Shown here: positions 1 through 5,073 of the stretch, piece after piece
How the letters are laid out: every line of letters starts with the position of its first letter
Numbering within the stretch: position 1 is the first letter of the stretch
Source of the DNA: Pelotomaculum sp. UBA4789
GTDB lineage: Bacteria > Bacillota > Desulfotomaculia > Desulfotomaculales > Pelotomaculaceae
Reading direction: 5' to 3'
Length of the DNA stretch: 6,539 bases
NCBI GenBank assembly: GCA_002402945.1
Contig: DHGV01000035.1
Coordinates: 1-6,539, forward strand
The notes under the pieces: model-generated
What the model was told of the DNA's origin: nothing
Seen by the model: the letters and a program-made list of their open reading frames with translations, nothing else
The model's database searches: none
Translations under genes and position numbers: made by a program

Positions 1-5
1 TAATA

Positions 6-14
6 TGTTATAAT
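6..14 (+). promoter_or_regulatory. possible extended -10 promoter element (TGTTATAAT)
   Basis: TGTTATAAT matches the extended -10 consensus TGnTATAAT exactly. The matching -35 hexamer would lie left of the window, so it cannot be checked. Transcription would start near position 21 and give an untranslated leader of about 330 bases before the binding-protein gene. The surrounding DNA is very AT-rich, so a chance match is quite possible. Confidence 0.25.
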
Positions 15-21
15 AATAACG

Positions 22-35
22 TTGATCATCATTAA
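22..35. promoter_or_regulatory. weak Fnr/Crp-family-like operator half-sites
   Basis: TTGAT-CATC-ATTAA matches the Fnr consensus TTGAT-N4-ATCAA at 9 of 10 defined positions. It lies just downstream of the possible -10 box, where a bound protein would more likely repress than activate. AT-rich DNA produces such matches often, and no regulator gene is in the window, so this is only a candidate. Confidence 0.12.
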
Positions 36-218
36 TAAAAAAGCGTTGGATTATAAGTATTAGTTATGTTCAAACAGGAATCAAGCATTATTACATATAA
101 ACAAACTGTCTGCCCATGTAAACCATGCAAATCAAATGACGTAATAGGTAACCGTTTTTCCGGCACTCTGGGATTTATTTTGATCAGCAGAGAATGTTTT
201 TTGAGTGTGAACGGGAGG

Positions 219-248
219 TGGTTTAAAGACCAGGTAATGGTTTAGAAC
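219..248 (+). repeat. short direct repeat in the leader (TGGTTTA x2)
   Basis: TGGTTTA occurs at 219-225 and again at 238-244, a 19-base offset, and each copy is followed by a related A/G-rich tail (AAGAC and GAAC). Two similar boxes about two helical turns apart could be an operator pair. They are short enough to be chance. Confidence 0.2.
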
Positions 249-336
249 TGATTGTTAAATACTATTTGTAGGACGGGTTTGATGGCAGGGGTCTAAAATT
301 GGTAAAGCTTTGTAACTACATAGGATTTTATATAAA

Positions 337-352
337 AAGGGGGATTCAGGTG
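337..352 (+). promoter_or_regulatory. ribosome binding site that fixes the GTG start of the binding protein
   Basis: AAGGGGG at 337-343 lies six bases before GTG 350. The longer in-frame alternative, TTG at 299, has only a GGCAGGGG tract upstream and would add 17 residues before the charged n-region of the signal peptide. The GTG start is therefore preferred. Confidence 0.75.
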
Positions 353-1570
353 AAAAATTACAGGTGGAAGTACTTAGCAGTATTGCTGATTGTCGCGTTT
401 GTTGCGGTTATTGCCAGCGGTTGCGGCAGCAGCACCGGAAGCAAAGATACGGTTAAAGTAGGCGTGATCCTGCCGCTGACCGGCAGCGAGGCCATGTTTG
501 GCGAGATGGAAAAAAATTCTTTTGAAATGGCTTACGAAGAGCTGAAAGCTGCCGGCAAGACCACCATCGGAGGTAAAGAGATCCAGCTTATGTATGAAGA
601 CGACCAAGGCAAGCAAGATGTGGCCAAATCCGCGACTGAGAAGCTTGTCAACCAGAATAAGGTAGCCATGCTGAGCGGCGGTTACAGCAGCGCCTGTACC
701 AACGTAATAGCCGGTTCGGCCCAGACTATGAACACACCGTTCCTGATTGTGACCGGATCCTCAGACGCCATCACCAAGCAGGGCTGGTCTTATGTATTCA
801 GAGGGACTGCAGCGCCCGCCAGCAAGTATACCATCGCTTTCTGGGATATGCTGGAAAAGGTTGTTAAACCGCAAAACGTAGCCATCATTTATGAAAACAC
901 AGATTTTGGCTCCTCTTCCTCTAAAGGCTTCAGGGAGGAATGCGTAAAGAGAGGCATCAATGTGGTGTTTGACCAGGCTTACGAACACGGCGCACTTGAC
1001 TTCAAGCCGATGCTGGCCAACCTGAGGAGCACCAACCCGGATATGATTTTTGCGACATCGTACGTCATGGACGCTTCCATGATTGTGAAACAGATGAAAG
1101 AACTTGATTTCAACACCAAGCTCTTTGTCGGCAATGGCGCCGGTTATACCATGCCTGAATTCTACGAAAACGCCAAAGAGGCTTCAGACTTCGTTGCTTC
1201 TACTACCCTTTGGGTACCCAACGTAGCATGGCCGGGCGCGAGTGACTATTTCAACAAGTACAAGCAGAAGTTCGGCAAAGAGCCGGATTACCACGGCGCG
1301 CAGGCTTATGCCACGATGTATGTTATAGCCGATGCCCTGGGCAGGGCTAAGGATATGACAAACACAAGCATTCAACAGTCTCTGAAACAAACTGATCTGA
1401 AAACAATTATGGGGCCGATCAAGTTCGAAGACTGGGAAGGTTACACCAACCAGAACAAGCCCAATACCTATGTTGTCCAATGGCAGAAAGGGAAACTGGA
1501 TGTCATCTGGCCGGAGAATGTAAAGTCAGCCAACTATGTCTATCCTGTCCCGAAATGGAACGAGAGATAA
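350..1570 (+). CDS. livK: branched-chain/hydrophobic amino acid ABC transporter substrate-binding lipoprotein
   Basis: This encodes the extracytoplasmic solute receptor of the Liv-type importer, 406 residues from GTG 350. Residues 1-25 form a lipoprotein signal: basic n-region KNYRWK, hydrophobic stretch 8-21, and lipobox A22-S23-G24-C25, with Cys25 the predicted lipidated residue. The -3 alanine is slightly atypical. The mature protein is a type 1 periplasmic-binding-protein fold (Peripla_BP_6/LivK family). It opens with the family strand VGVILPLTG at 37-45, and a GGYSSACT segment followed further on by VTGSSDAIT supplies Ser/Thr residues of the kind that bind the ligand's amino and carboxylate groups in LivJ/LivK. 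Length is normal for the family. It is the first gene of the cluster and is separated from livH by a gap with a hairpin. The family also includes receptors for amides, urea and aromatic acids, so the branched-chain amino acid assignment rests on overall family resemblance and the solute is uncertain. livJ would be an equally fair symbol. Confidence 0.88.
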   Translation: MKNYRWKYLAVLLIVAFVAVIASGCGSSTGSKDTVKVGVILPLTGSEAMFGEMEKNSFEMAYEELKAAGKTTIGGKEIQLMYEDDQGKQDVAKSATEKLVNQNKVAMLSGGYSSACTNVIAGSAQTMNTPFLIVTGSSDAITKQGWSYVFRGTAAPASKYTIAFWDMLEKVVKPQNVAIIYENTDFGSSSSKGFREECVKRGINVVFDQAYEHGALDFKPMLANLRSTNPDMIFATSYVMDASMIVKQMKELDFNTKLFVGNGAGYTMPEFYENAKEASDFVASTTLWVPNVAWPGASDYFNKYKQKFGKEPDYHGAQAYATMYVIADALGRAKDMTNTSIQQSLKQTDLKTIMGPIKFEDWEGYTNQNKPNTYVVQWQKGKLDVIWPENVKSANYVYPVPKWNER

Positions 1571-1599
1571 TCAACAACAGTTTAAATTAATAGGCGGAA

Positions 1600-1629
1600 G
1601 GACGGAAGGAGCTGATGCTCCTTCCGTTT
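1600..1629 (+). terminator. strong intercistronic hairpin after the binding-protein gene (attenuator or 3'-end stabiliser)
   Basis: ACGGAAGGAGC (1602-1612) and GCTCCTTCCGT (1617-1627) are perfect reverse complements around a TGAT loop, an 11-bp stem that two G-U pairs can lengthen to 1600-1629. Only three T residues (1627-1629) follow before G, so it is a poor full terminator. Such hairpins after binding-protein genes commonly cause partial termination or protect the upstream mRNA from 3' decay, which raises receptor level over permease. The hairpin is read directly from the sequence; the role is inferred. Confidence 0.7.
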
Positions 1630-1663
1630 GTACCGTGAAACAGCCGTATTGTTTTTGCATAAC

Positions 1664-1684
1664 GAGGGGTGGGGTTAAAATTTG
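1664..1684 (+). promoter_or_regulatory. ribosome binding site that fixes the TTG start of livH
   Basis: GAGGGGTGGGG at 1664-1674 lies seven bases before TTG 1682. The nearby ATG at 1693 is out of frame. The TTG start yields the family's usual N-terminus, with the first membrane segment beginning about ten residues in. Confidence 0.7.
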
Positions 1685-2569
1685 GAAGATTTATGGATCA
1701 AATTTGGCCAGACAGTAATAAGCGGCCTGCTGCTCGGTGGTATGTACTCACTGATTGCTATGGGGATGACCCTGATCATGGGGGTCATGAAAATCATTAA
1801 CCTGGCGCACGGGGCCTTGGTTATGGTGGGAATGTATGTTACATATGTCTGTTCCAAAAACTTTGGGATTGACCCGTACATCGGCATGTTCATTGCCATG
1901 CCGGTCTTGTTTTTGCTCGGCTGCCTGATTCAAAAATACATGATCAACCGTCTGGTGGAACAAGATTCCATCCTGCCTGAAAATCAGGTGCTGCTCACAG
2001 TCGGCATCATGCTGGTCCTGACCGAGGGCATCCGCCTTTTCTTTAAATCCGATTATCGCTCGGTAGCTACCAGTTATTCCTCCGACACTGTGTTTTTAGG
2101 CGCCATGTCCATCAGTGTGCCCCTGGTGATTGGTTTCATCATCACCATAATATTTACTCTCCTTTTACACCTTTTCCTGACCAAAACAGATCTCGGCATG
2201 TCAATCAGGGCGACCGCTCAGGACCGTGATGCCGCTGTCTATATGGGTATCAACGCCTCTAAGATCACGATGATCACCTTCGGCCTGGGCGCCGCACTGG
2301 CCGCTGCCGGCGGTTCGCTGCTCCTGCCGCTGTTTTACCTTTTCCCGGATATAGGTCACTTGTTTACAGCTAAATCCTTTATCATTACTATTCTGGGTGG
2401 TTTGGGCAGCGTATGGGGGGCCGCAATTGGCGGGTTGATCCTTGGGCTTTCGGAGTCCCTGGGCGCCACTTATATTTCCATGGGTTATAAAGACGTGGTG
2501 GGATTGGTAATATTTTTATTGGTGCTTCTATTCCTGCCGGGTGGTCTCAGGAGTCTAGTGAAGAGGTGA
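1682..2569 (+). CDS. livH: branched-chain amino acid ABC transporter permease LivH
   Basis: This is one of the two membrane subunits that form the solute channel in the cytoplasmic membrane; it pairs with LivM. The 295 residues are strongly hydrophobic with about eight membrane segments, the normal size for LivH. The family block GGMYSLIAMGMTLIMGV is followed by NLAHGALVMVGMY at 40-52, which corresponds to the conserved N(F/L)AHG motif. The cytoplasmic loop that docks on the ATPases is at about 168-195 (LGMSIRATAQDRDAA, then MGIN) and leads into the LGAALAAAGG segment. A GGLGSVWGAAIGG block near the C-terminus is also typical. It begins with TTG after the intercistronic hairpin and ends seven bases before livM. 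The livM ribosome binding site overlaps its stop codon, so the two are probably translationally coupled. Assignment as LivH rather than LivM rests on gene order and the NLAHG motif. Confidence 0.93.
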   Translation: MEDLWIKFGQTVISGLLLGGMYSLIAMGMTLIMGVMKIINLAHGALVMVGMYVTYVCSKNFGIDPYIGMFIAMPVLFLLGCLIQKYMINRLVEQDSILPENQVLLTVGIMLVLTEGIRLFFKSDYRSVATSYSSDTVFLGAMSISVPLVIGFIITIIFTLLLHLFLTKTDLGMSIRATAQDRDAAVYMGINASKITMITFGLGAALAAAGGSLLLPLFYLFPDIGHLFTAKSFIITILGGLGSVWGAAIGGLILGLSESLGATYISMGYKDVVGLVIFLLVLLFLPGGLRSLVKR

Positions 2570-2576
2570 GAGAAAA

Positions 2577-3530
2577 ATGTTAAACAAGAATATATTAATG
2601 ACAATAGCTTTTGCGCTGGCAGCCATTATACTGCCGGTGTTTATAAAAGCTCCGTACCATATGCATATCCTGATCCTGATCATAATTTGGGCAATTATCG
2701 GCACATCGTGGAACCTGCTCAGCGGTTACGCAGGCCAGGTCTCGTTCGGCCATGCCGCTTTCTTTGGTGTAGGCGCTTACTCGGCGGGCATTTTGACTCT
2801 CCACTACAGCCTGTCTCCATGGTGGGGGCTGCTCCTGGGGCCGGTGATGTCCATGTTGGTGGCCCTGCCCATTGGCGCCATCGCTTTCCGTCTGAGGGGA
2901 CCGTATTTTGCCCTGGCCACGCTGGCGCTGGGTGAGATATTCCGGCTGTTATTTTTAAACATGACAAACTTCACCGCCGGGGCCAAGGGGATTCTGATTA
3001 TGCCCGCGATCACATCCAAAGTCTTTTACTATTACGCGGGGCTGGGCATGCTGGCTCTCACCCTGCTGGCGACTTACATGATTGTGCATTCCAAGATCGG
3101 CTACTACCTGGTATCCATCAGGGAGGATCAAGACGCGGCTACCTCACTGGGCATACCCACAACTCTCTATAAAAACCTGGCCCTGCTGCCGAGCGCTTTT
3201 TTTACCGGCCTGGCGGGCGCTTTTTATATGAATTATGTGGCTTTTATCGACCCCAATATTGTTTTCAGCCTGACCAACATATCGATCATGGTGATCCTGG
3301 TAGTCATGCTCGGCGGTGTGGCTACAACCTGGGGGCCGACCATCGGCGCAGCGCTCTACATTATCATGGGAGAACTGTTTCGTACCACCCTTGGTCCGGC
3401 CAACGTGCTGATGTTTGGCGTGCTCGTCTGCCTTATTATCATGTTCCTGCCCAACGGTATTGCAGGAGAGCTCGATATATTTAAACGATTCAGGCAGCGG
3501 AAAAAAGCTGGCTTGTCCGGGGGTGTGTAG
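2577..3530 (+). CDS. livM: branched-chain amino acid ABC transporter permease LivM
   Basis: This is the second channel subunit of the importer, 317 residues, with about eight to ten membrane segments. The LivM signature NLLSGYAGQVSFGHAAFFG is at 46-64 and continues VGAY to 68. The ATPase-docking cytoplasmic loop is at about 172-195, SKIGYYLVSIRED followed by AATSLGI, and precedes an FFTGLAGAFY segment. A further family block LGGVATTWGPTIGAA is at 245-259. The C-terminus is a basic tail (KRFRQRKK) as in other LivM proteins. The ATG start is well supported by GAGGTGAG at 2563-2570, six bases upstream and overlapping the livH stop. Its own stop TAG is directly followed by the livG ATG with no spacer. 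Length is near that of short Gram-positive LivM proteins; the longer N-terminal extension of the E. coli protein is absent. Confidence 0.93.
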   Translation: MLNKNILMTIAFALAAIILPVFIKAPYHMHILILIIIWAIIGTSWNLLSGYAGQVSFGHAAFFGVGAYSAGILTLHYSLSPWWGLLLGPVMSMLVALPIGAIAFRLRGPYFALATLALGEIFRLLFLNMTNFTAGAKGILIMPAITSKVFYYYAGLGMLALTLLATYMIVHSKIGYYLVSIREDQDAATSLGIPTTLYKNLALLPSAFFTGLAGAFYMNYVAFIDPNIVFSLTNISIMVILVVMLGGVATTWGPTIGAALYIIMGELFRTTLGPANVLMFGVLVCLIIMFLPNGIAGELDIFKRFRQRKKAGLSGGV

Positions 3531-4259
3531 ATGAGTATCTTTGAAGCCAAGAATATAACCAAAAAATTTGGCGGGCTTACCGCTGTCAATGACTTAAGTT
3601 TTCAAGTGGAGCAGGGGGAAATATTTGGTATCATTGGGCCGAACGGTTCCGGTAAGACCACCGTTTTCAACATGGTCAGCCGCTTCTATCCGCTTACCTC
3701 GGGTGAAATTTATTTTAAGGACAAAAGAATCGATACGCTGCCGGCCCATAAAATCTGTAAAATAGGGATCGGCAGGACCTTCCAGGTGGTCAAGCCCTTG
3801 AGGCGCATGACTGTACTCGAAAACGTAATGGCGGGCGCTTTTCTGCGGACAGGCAGCATCGGCAAGTCCAGGCATAAGGCGGAGGAGATAATCAACTTCT
3901 GCAACCTTGACAAGTACATGCACCGGGAAGCCAAAGGCCTGCCCATTCCCCTGCGCAAAAGGCTGGAAATAGCGCGGTCACTGGCGACTGAGCCGGAACT
4001 GCTCCTGCTGGACGAGACCTGCGCCGGACTTAATCCCAAAGAATCCGAGGCGGCTATCGAGCTGATCAGGCGCATCCGTGATGCGGGTGTGACCATTATT
4101 ATTATTGAACACATTATGAAAGTAATGATGGGTATCTCAGACCGGATCCTGGCAATCAACTTCGGGAAAGAAATAGCCATGGGAAAACCGCAGGAAGTGG
4201 CAAACCACCCCGAGGTAATTAAAGCATATTTAGGAGACGCTTATGCTAAAAGTAACTGA
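3531..4259 (+). CDS. livG: branched-chain amino acid ABC transporter ATP-binding protein LivG
   Basis: This is the first ATPase subunit, cytoplasmic, paired with LivF below the LivH-LivM channel; 242 residues, somewhat shorter than E. coli LivG. Visible motifs are Walker A GPNGSGKT at 36-43, the Q-loop RTFQ at 82-85, Walker B LLLLDE at 157-162 with catalytic Glu162, D-loop AGLN at 165-168, and H-loop EH at 193-194. The ABC signature position (137-148) reads LPIPLRKRLEIA, so the expected LS-G-GQ core is lost while the following RLEIAR is kept. As I recall it, a subgroup of LivG-like ATPases carries similar RKRLE-type signatures, so this may be a lineage trait. The C-terminal EVIKAYLG is a LivG/LivF hallmark. 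The start is the ATG right after the livM stop, with GGGGGTG at 3519-3525 as ribosome binding site. The 3' end overlaps livF by 17 bases. Confidence 0.93.
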   Translation: MSIFEAKNITKKFGGLTAVNDLSFQVEQGEIFGIIGPNGSGKTTVFNMVSRFYPLTSGEIYFKDKRIDTLPAHKICKIGIGRTFQVVKPLRRMTVLENVMAGAFLRTGSIGKSRHKAEEIINFCNLDKYMHREAKGLPIPLRKRLEIARSLATEPELLLLDETCAGLNPKESEAAIELIRRIRDAGVTIIIIEHIMKVMMGISDRILAINFGKEIAMGKPQEVANHPEVIKAYLGDAYAKSN

Positions 4260-4947
4260 TATTGATGTGAGCTATAAGGACGTCCAGGTACTTTGGGACA
4301 TATCGTTTGAGGTGAAACAGGGGGAATTTGTGGCCATACTCGGCGCCAACGGCGCTGGCAAAACCACAACTTTAAACGCAATTTCCGGTATGCTGAATAT
4401 AAAAAAAGGCAAGATTGAATTTCTCGGGAAAGATATAACTCAGATACCGGGTTATAAAATCGCGGAACTGGGTATCATCCATGTGCCTGAGGGCAGGCGG
4501 CTTTTCCCGGAAATGACGGTGCGCGAGAACCTGGAAGTAGGCTCCCTCTTCCCGGAGGCAAAGTCTAAAAGAAAAGAAACCATTAAAAAAATATTCGAGC
4601 AGTTTCCCATTCTGGAGGAAAAGCAGAACAAGGAAGCCGGCACGCTCTCCGGCGGTCAGCAGCAGATGCTGGCTCTCGGCAGGGGGCTGATGGCGCTGCC
4701 TAAACTGCTGATCATGGACGAGCCTTCACTTGGCCTGGCTCCGGTGCTGTGCAAGCAGATTTTCGACAACATTAAAGAAATCAATAAAGATGGTGTCACT
4801 GTACTGCAGGTTGAGCAGAACGTGGTGCAAACCTTGCAGATGTGTGACCGCGCTTATGTCCTGGAAAATGGCAGGGTCTCCCTGCATGGTACCGGTGAAG
4901 AACTGCTTAATGATGAACATATTAAAGAAGCATATTTGGGGATCTAG
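4243..4947 (+). CDS. livF: branched-chain amino acid ABC transporter ATP-binding protein LivF
   Basis: This is the second ATPase subunit, 234 residues, the usual LivF length. Motifs in order: Walker A GANGAGKT at 34-41, the LivF-specific HVPEGRRLFPEMTVREN block at 80-96 that includes the Q-loop region, a canonical signature LSGGQQQ at 135-141, Walker B LLIMDE at 155-160 with catalytic Glu160, and PSLGLAP at 161-167. The H-loop position is VEQN with Gln192 where most ABC ATPases have His; this is usual in LivF. The C-terminal IKEAYLG matches the end of LivG, reflecting their paralogy. ATG 4243 lies inside the end of livG, six bases after AGGAG at 4232-4236, which indicates coupled translation. 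It closes the transporter unit. Confidence 0.94.
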   Translation: MLKVTDIDVSYKDVQVLWDISFEVKQGEFVAILGANGAGKTTTLNAISGMLNIKKGKIEFLGKDITQIPGYKIAELGIIHVPEGRRLFPEMTVRENLEVGSLFPEAKSKRKETIKKIFEQFPILEEKQNKEAGTLSGGQQQMLALGRGLMALPKLLIMDEPSLGLAPVLCKQIFDNIKEINKDGVTVLQVEQNVVQTLQMCDRAYVLENGRVSLHGTGEELLNDEHIKEAYLGI

Positions 4948-5070
4948 ACAAACCTGGCGGATGAATATTATTATGACTCGTATTAAGCTGCCGATGCCAG
5001 GATAATTGTGAAAAAAGCCGAATACATTAATATCCAAAATAACCTTATTGTATAAAGGGGTGAGTTCCCG
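4948..5070. other. intergenic gap between livF and the MCP-like gene
   Basis: This 123-base gap contains no gene. CCTGGC (4953-4958) and GCCAGG (4996-5001) are inverted repeats 37 bases apart, too far apart and without a following T-run to be a good terminator. With no clear terminator after livF, readthrough into the MCP-like gene is possible. A possible promoter within the gap is listed separately. Confidence 0.55.
5006..5033 (+). promoter_or_regulatory. weak candidate promoter for the MCP-like gene
   Basis: TTGTGA (5006-5011), a 16-base spacer and TAATAT (5028-5033) match the housekeeping -35 and -10 consensus at 4 of 6 bases each. This is only slightly better than expected in AT-rich DNA. 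I also looked for a motility sigma factor (SigD/sigma-28) promoter, the usual driver of MCP genes. GCCGAT at 4990 and GCCGAATA at 5017 resemble its -10 half, but neither has TAAA at the right distance. Confidence 0.2.
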
Positions 5071-5073
5071 GTG
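5055..5073 (+). promoter_or_regulatory. ribosome binding site and GTG start of the MCP-like gene
   Basis: AAGGGGTGA at 5055-5063 lies seven bases before GTG 5071. An in-frame stop at 5053-5055 excludes a longer protein, and the first membrane segment begins about 14 residues after this GTG, as expected for an MCP. Confidence 0.75.

Larger units (their letters stand above)
1..349. other. AT-rich leader region upstream of the Liv operon, no convincing gene
   Basis: I see no reading frame here with a ribosome binding site, start codon and credible length. Stops are frequent in the forward frames. A purine-rich Shine-Dalgarno-like GGGAGGTGG at 213-221 has no start codon at a useful distance downstream; the ATG at 237 is too far away and is followed by a stop two codons later. 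A ten-codon frame from ATG 194 (MFFECEREVV) lacks a good ribosome binding site and has no leucine/isoleucine/valine run of the kind expected in a leader-peptide attenuator. No T-box signature was recognised. The region probably holds the operon promoter and a long untranslated leader, or the tail of an upstream intergenic region cut by the window. Confidence 0.6.

Noticed and set aside
194..223. Ten-codon leader peptide frame (MFFECEREVV)
   Set aside because: It has no good ribosome binding site, no branched-chain amino acid run and no alternative hairpins that would make an attenuator.
281..303. TGGCA followed by TTGG, considered as a sigma-54 promoter
   Set aside because: The spacing between the two elements is too long (11 bases instead of 6-7) and the GC of the -12 element is missing.
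1536..1718. 60-residue forward frame spanning the livK-livH gap
   Set aside because: It begins inside livK, runs through the hairpin and the livH ribosome binding site, and resembles no known protein.
3710..4180. 156-residue reverse-strand open frame inside livG
   Set aside because: It is opposite livG with its Walker motifs; the Ser/Leu-rich low-complexity translation is typical of an antisense shadow.
4219..4943. Similar sequence ATTAAAG..GCATATTT at the ends of livG and livF, considered as a DNA repeat
   Set aside because: It encodes the conserved IK(E)AYLG C-terminus shared by the two paralogous ATPases, so protein homology explains it.
4953..5001. CCTGGC/GCCAGG inverted repeat considered as the livF terminator
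   Set aside because: The six-base stem would enclose a 37-base loop and no T-run follows, so it is not credible as an intrinsic terminator.
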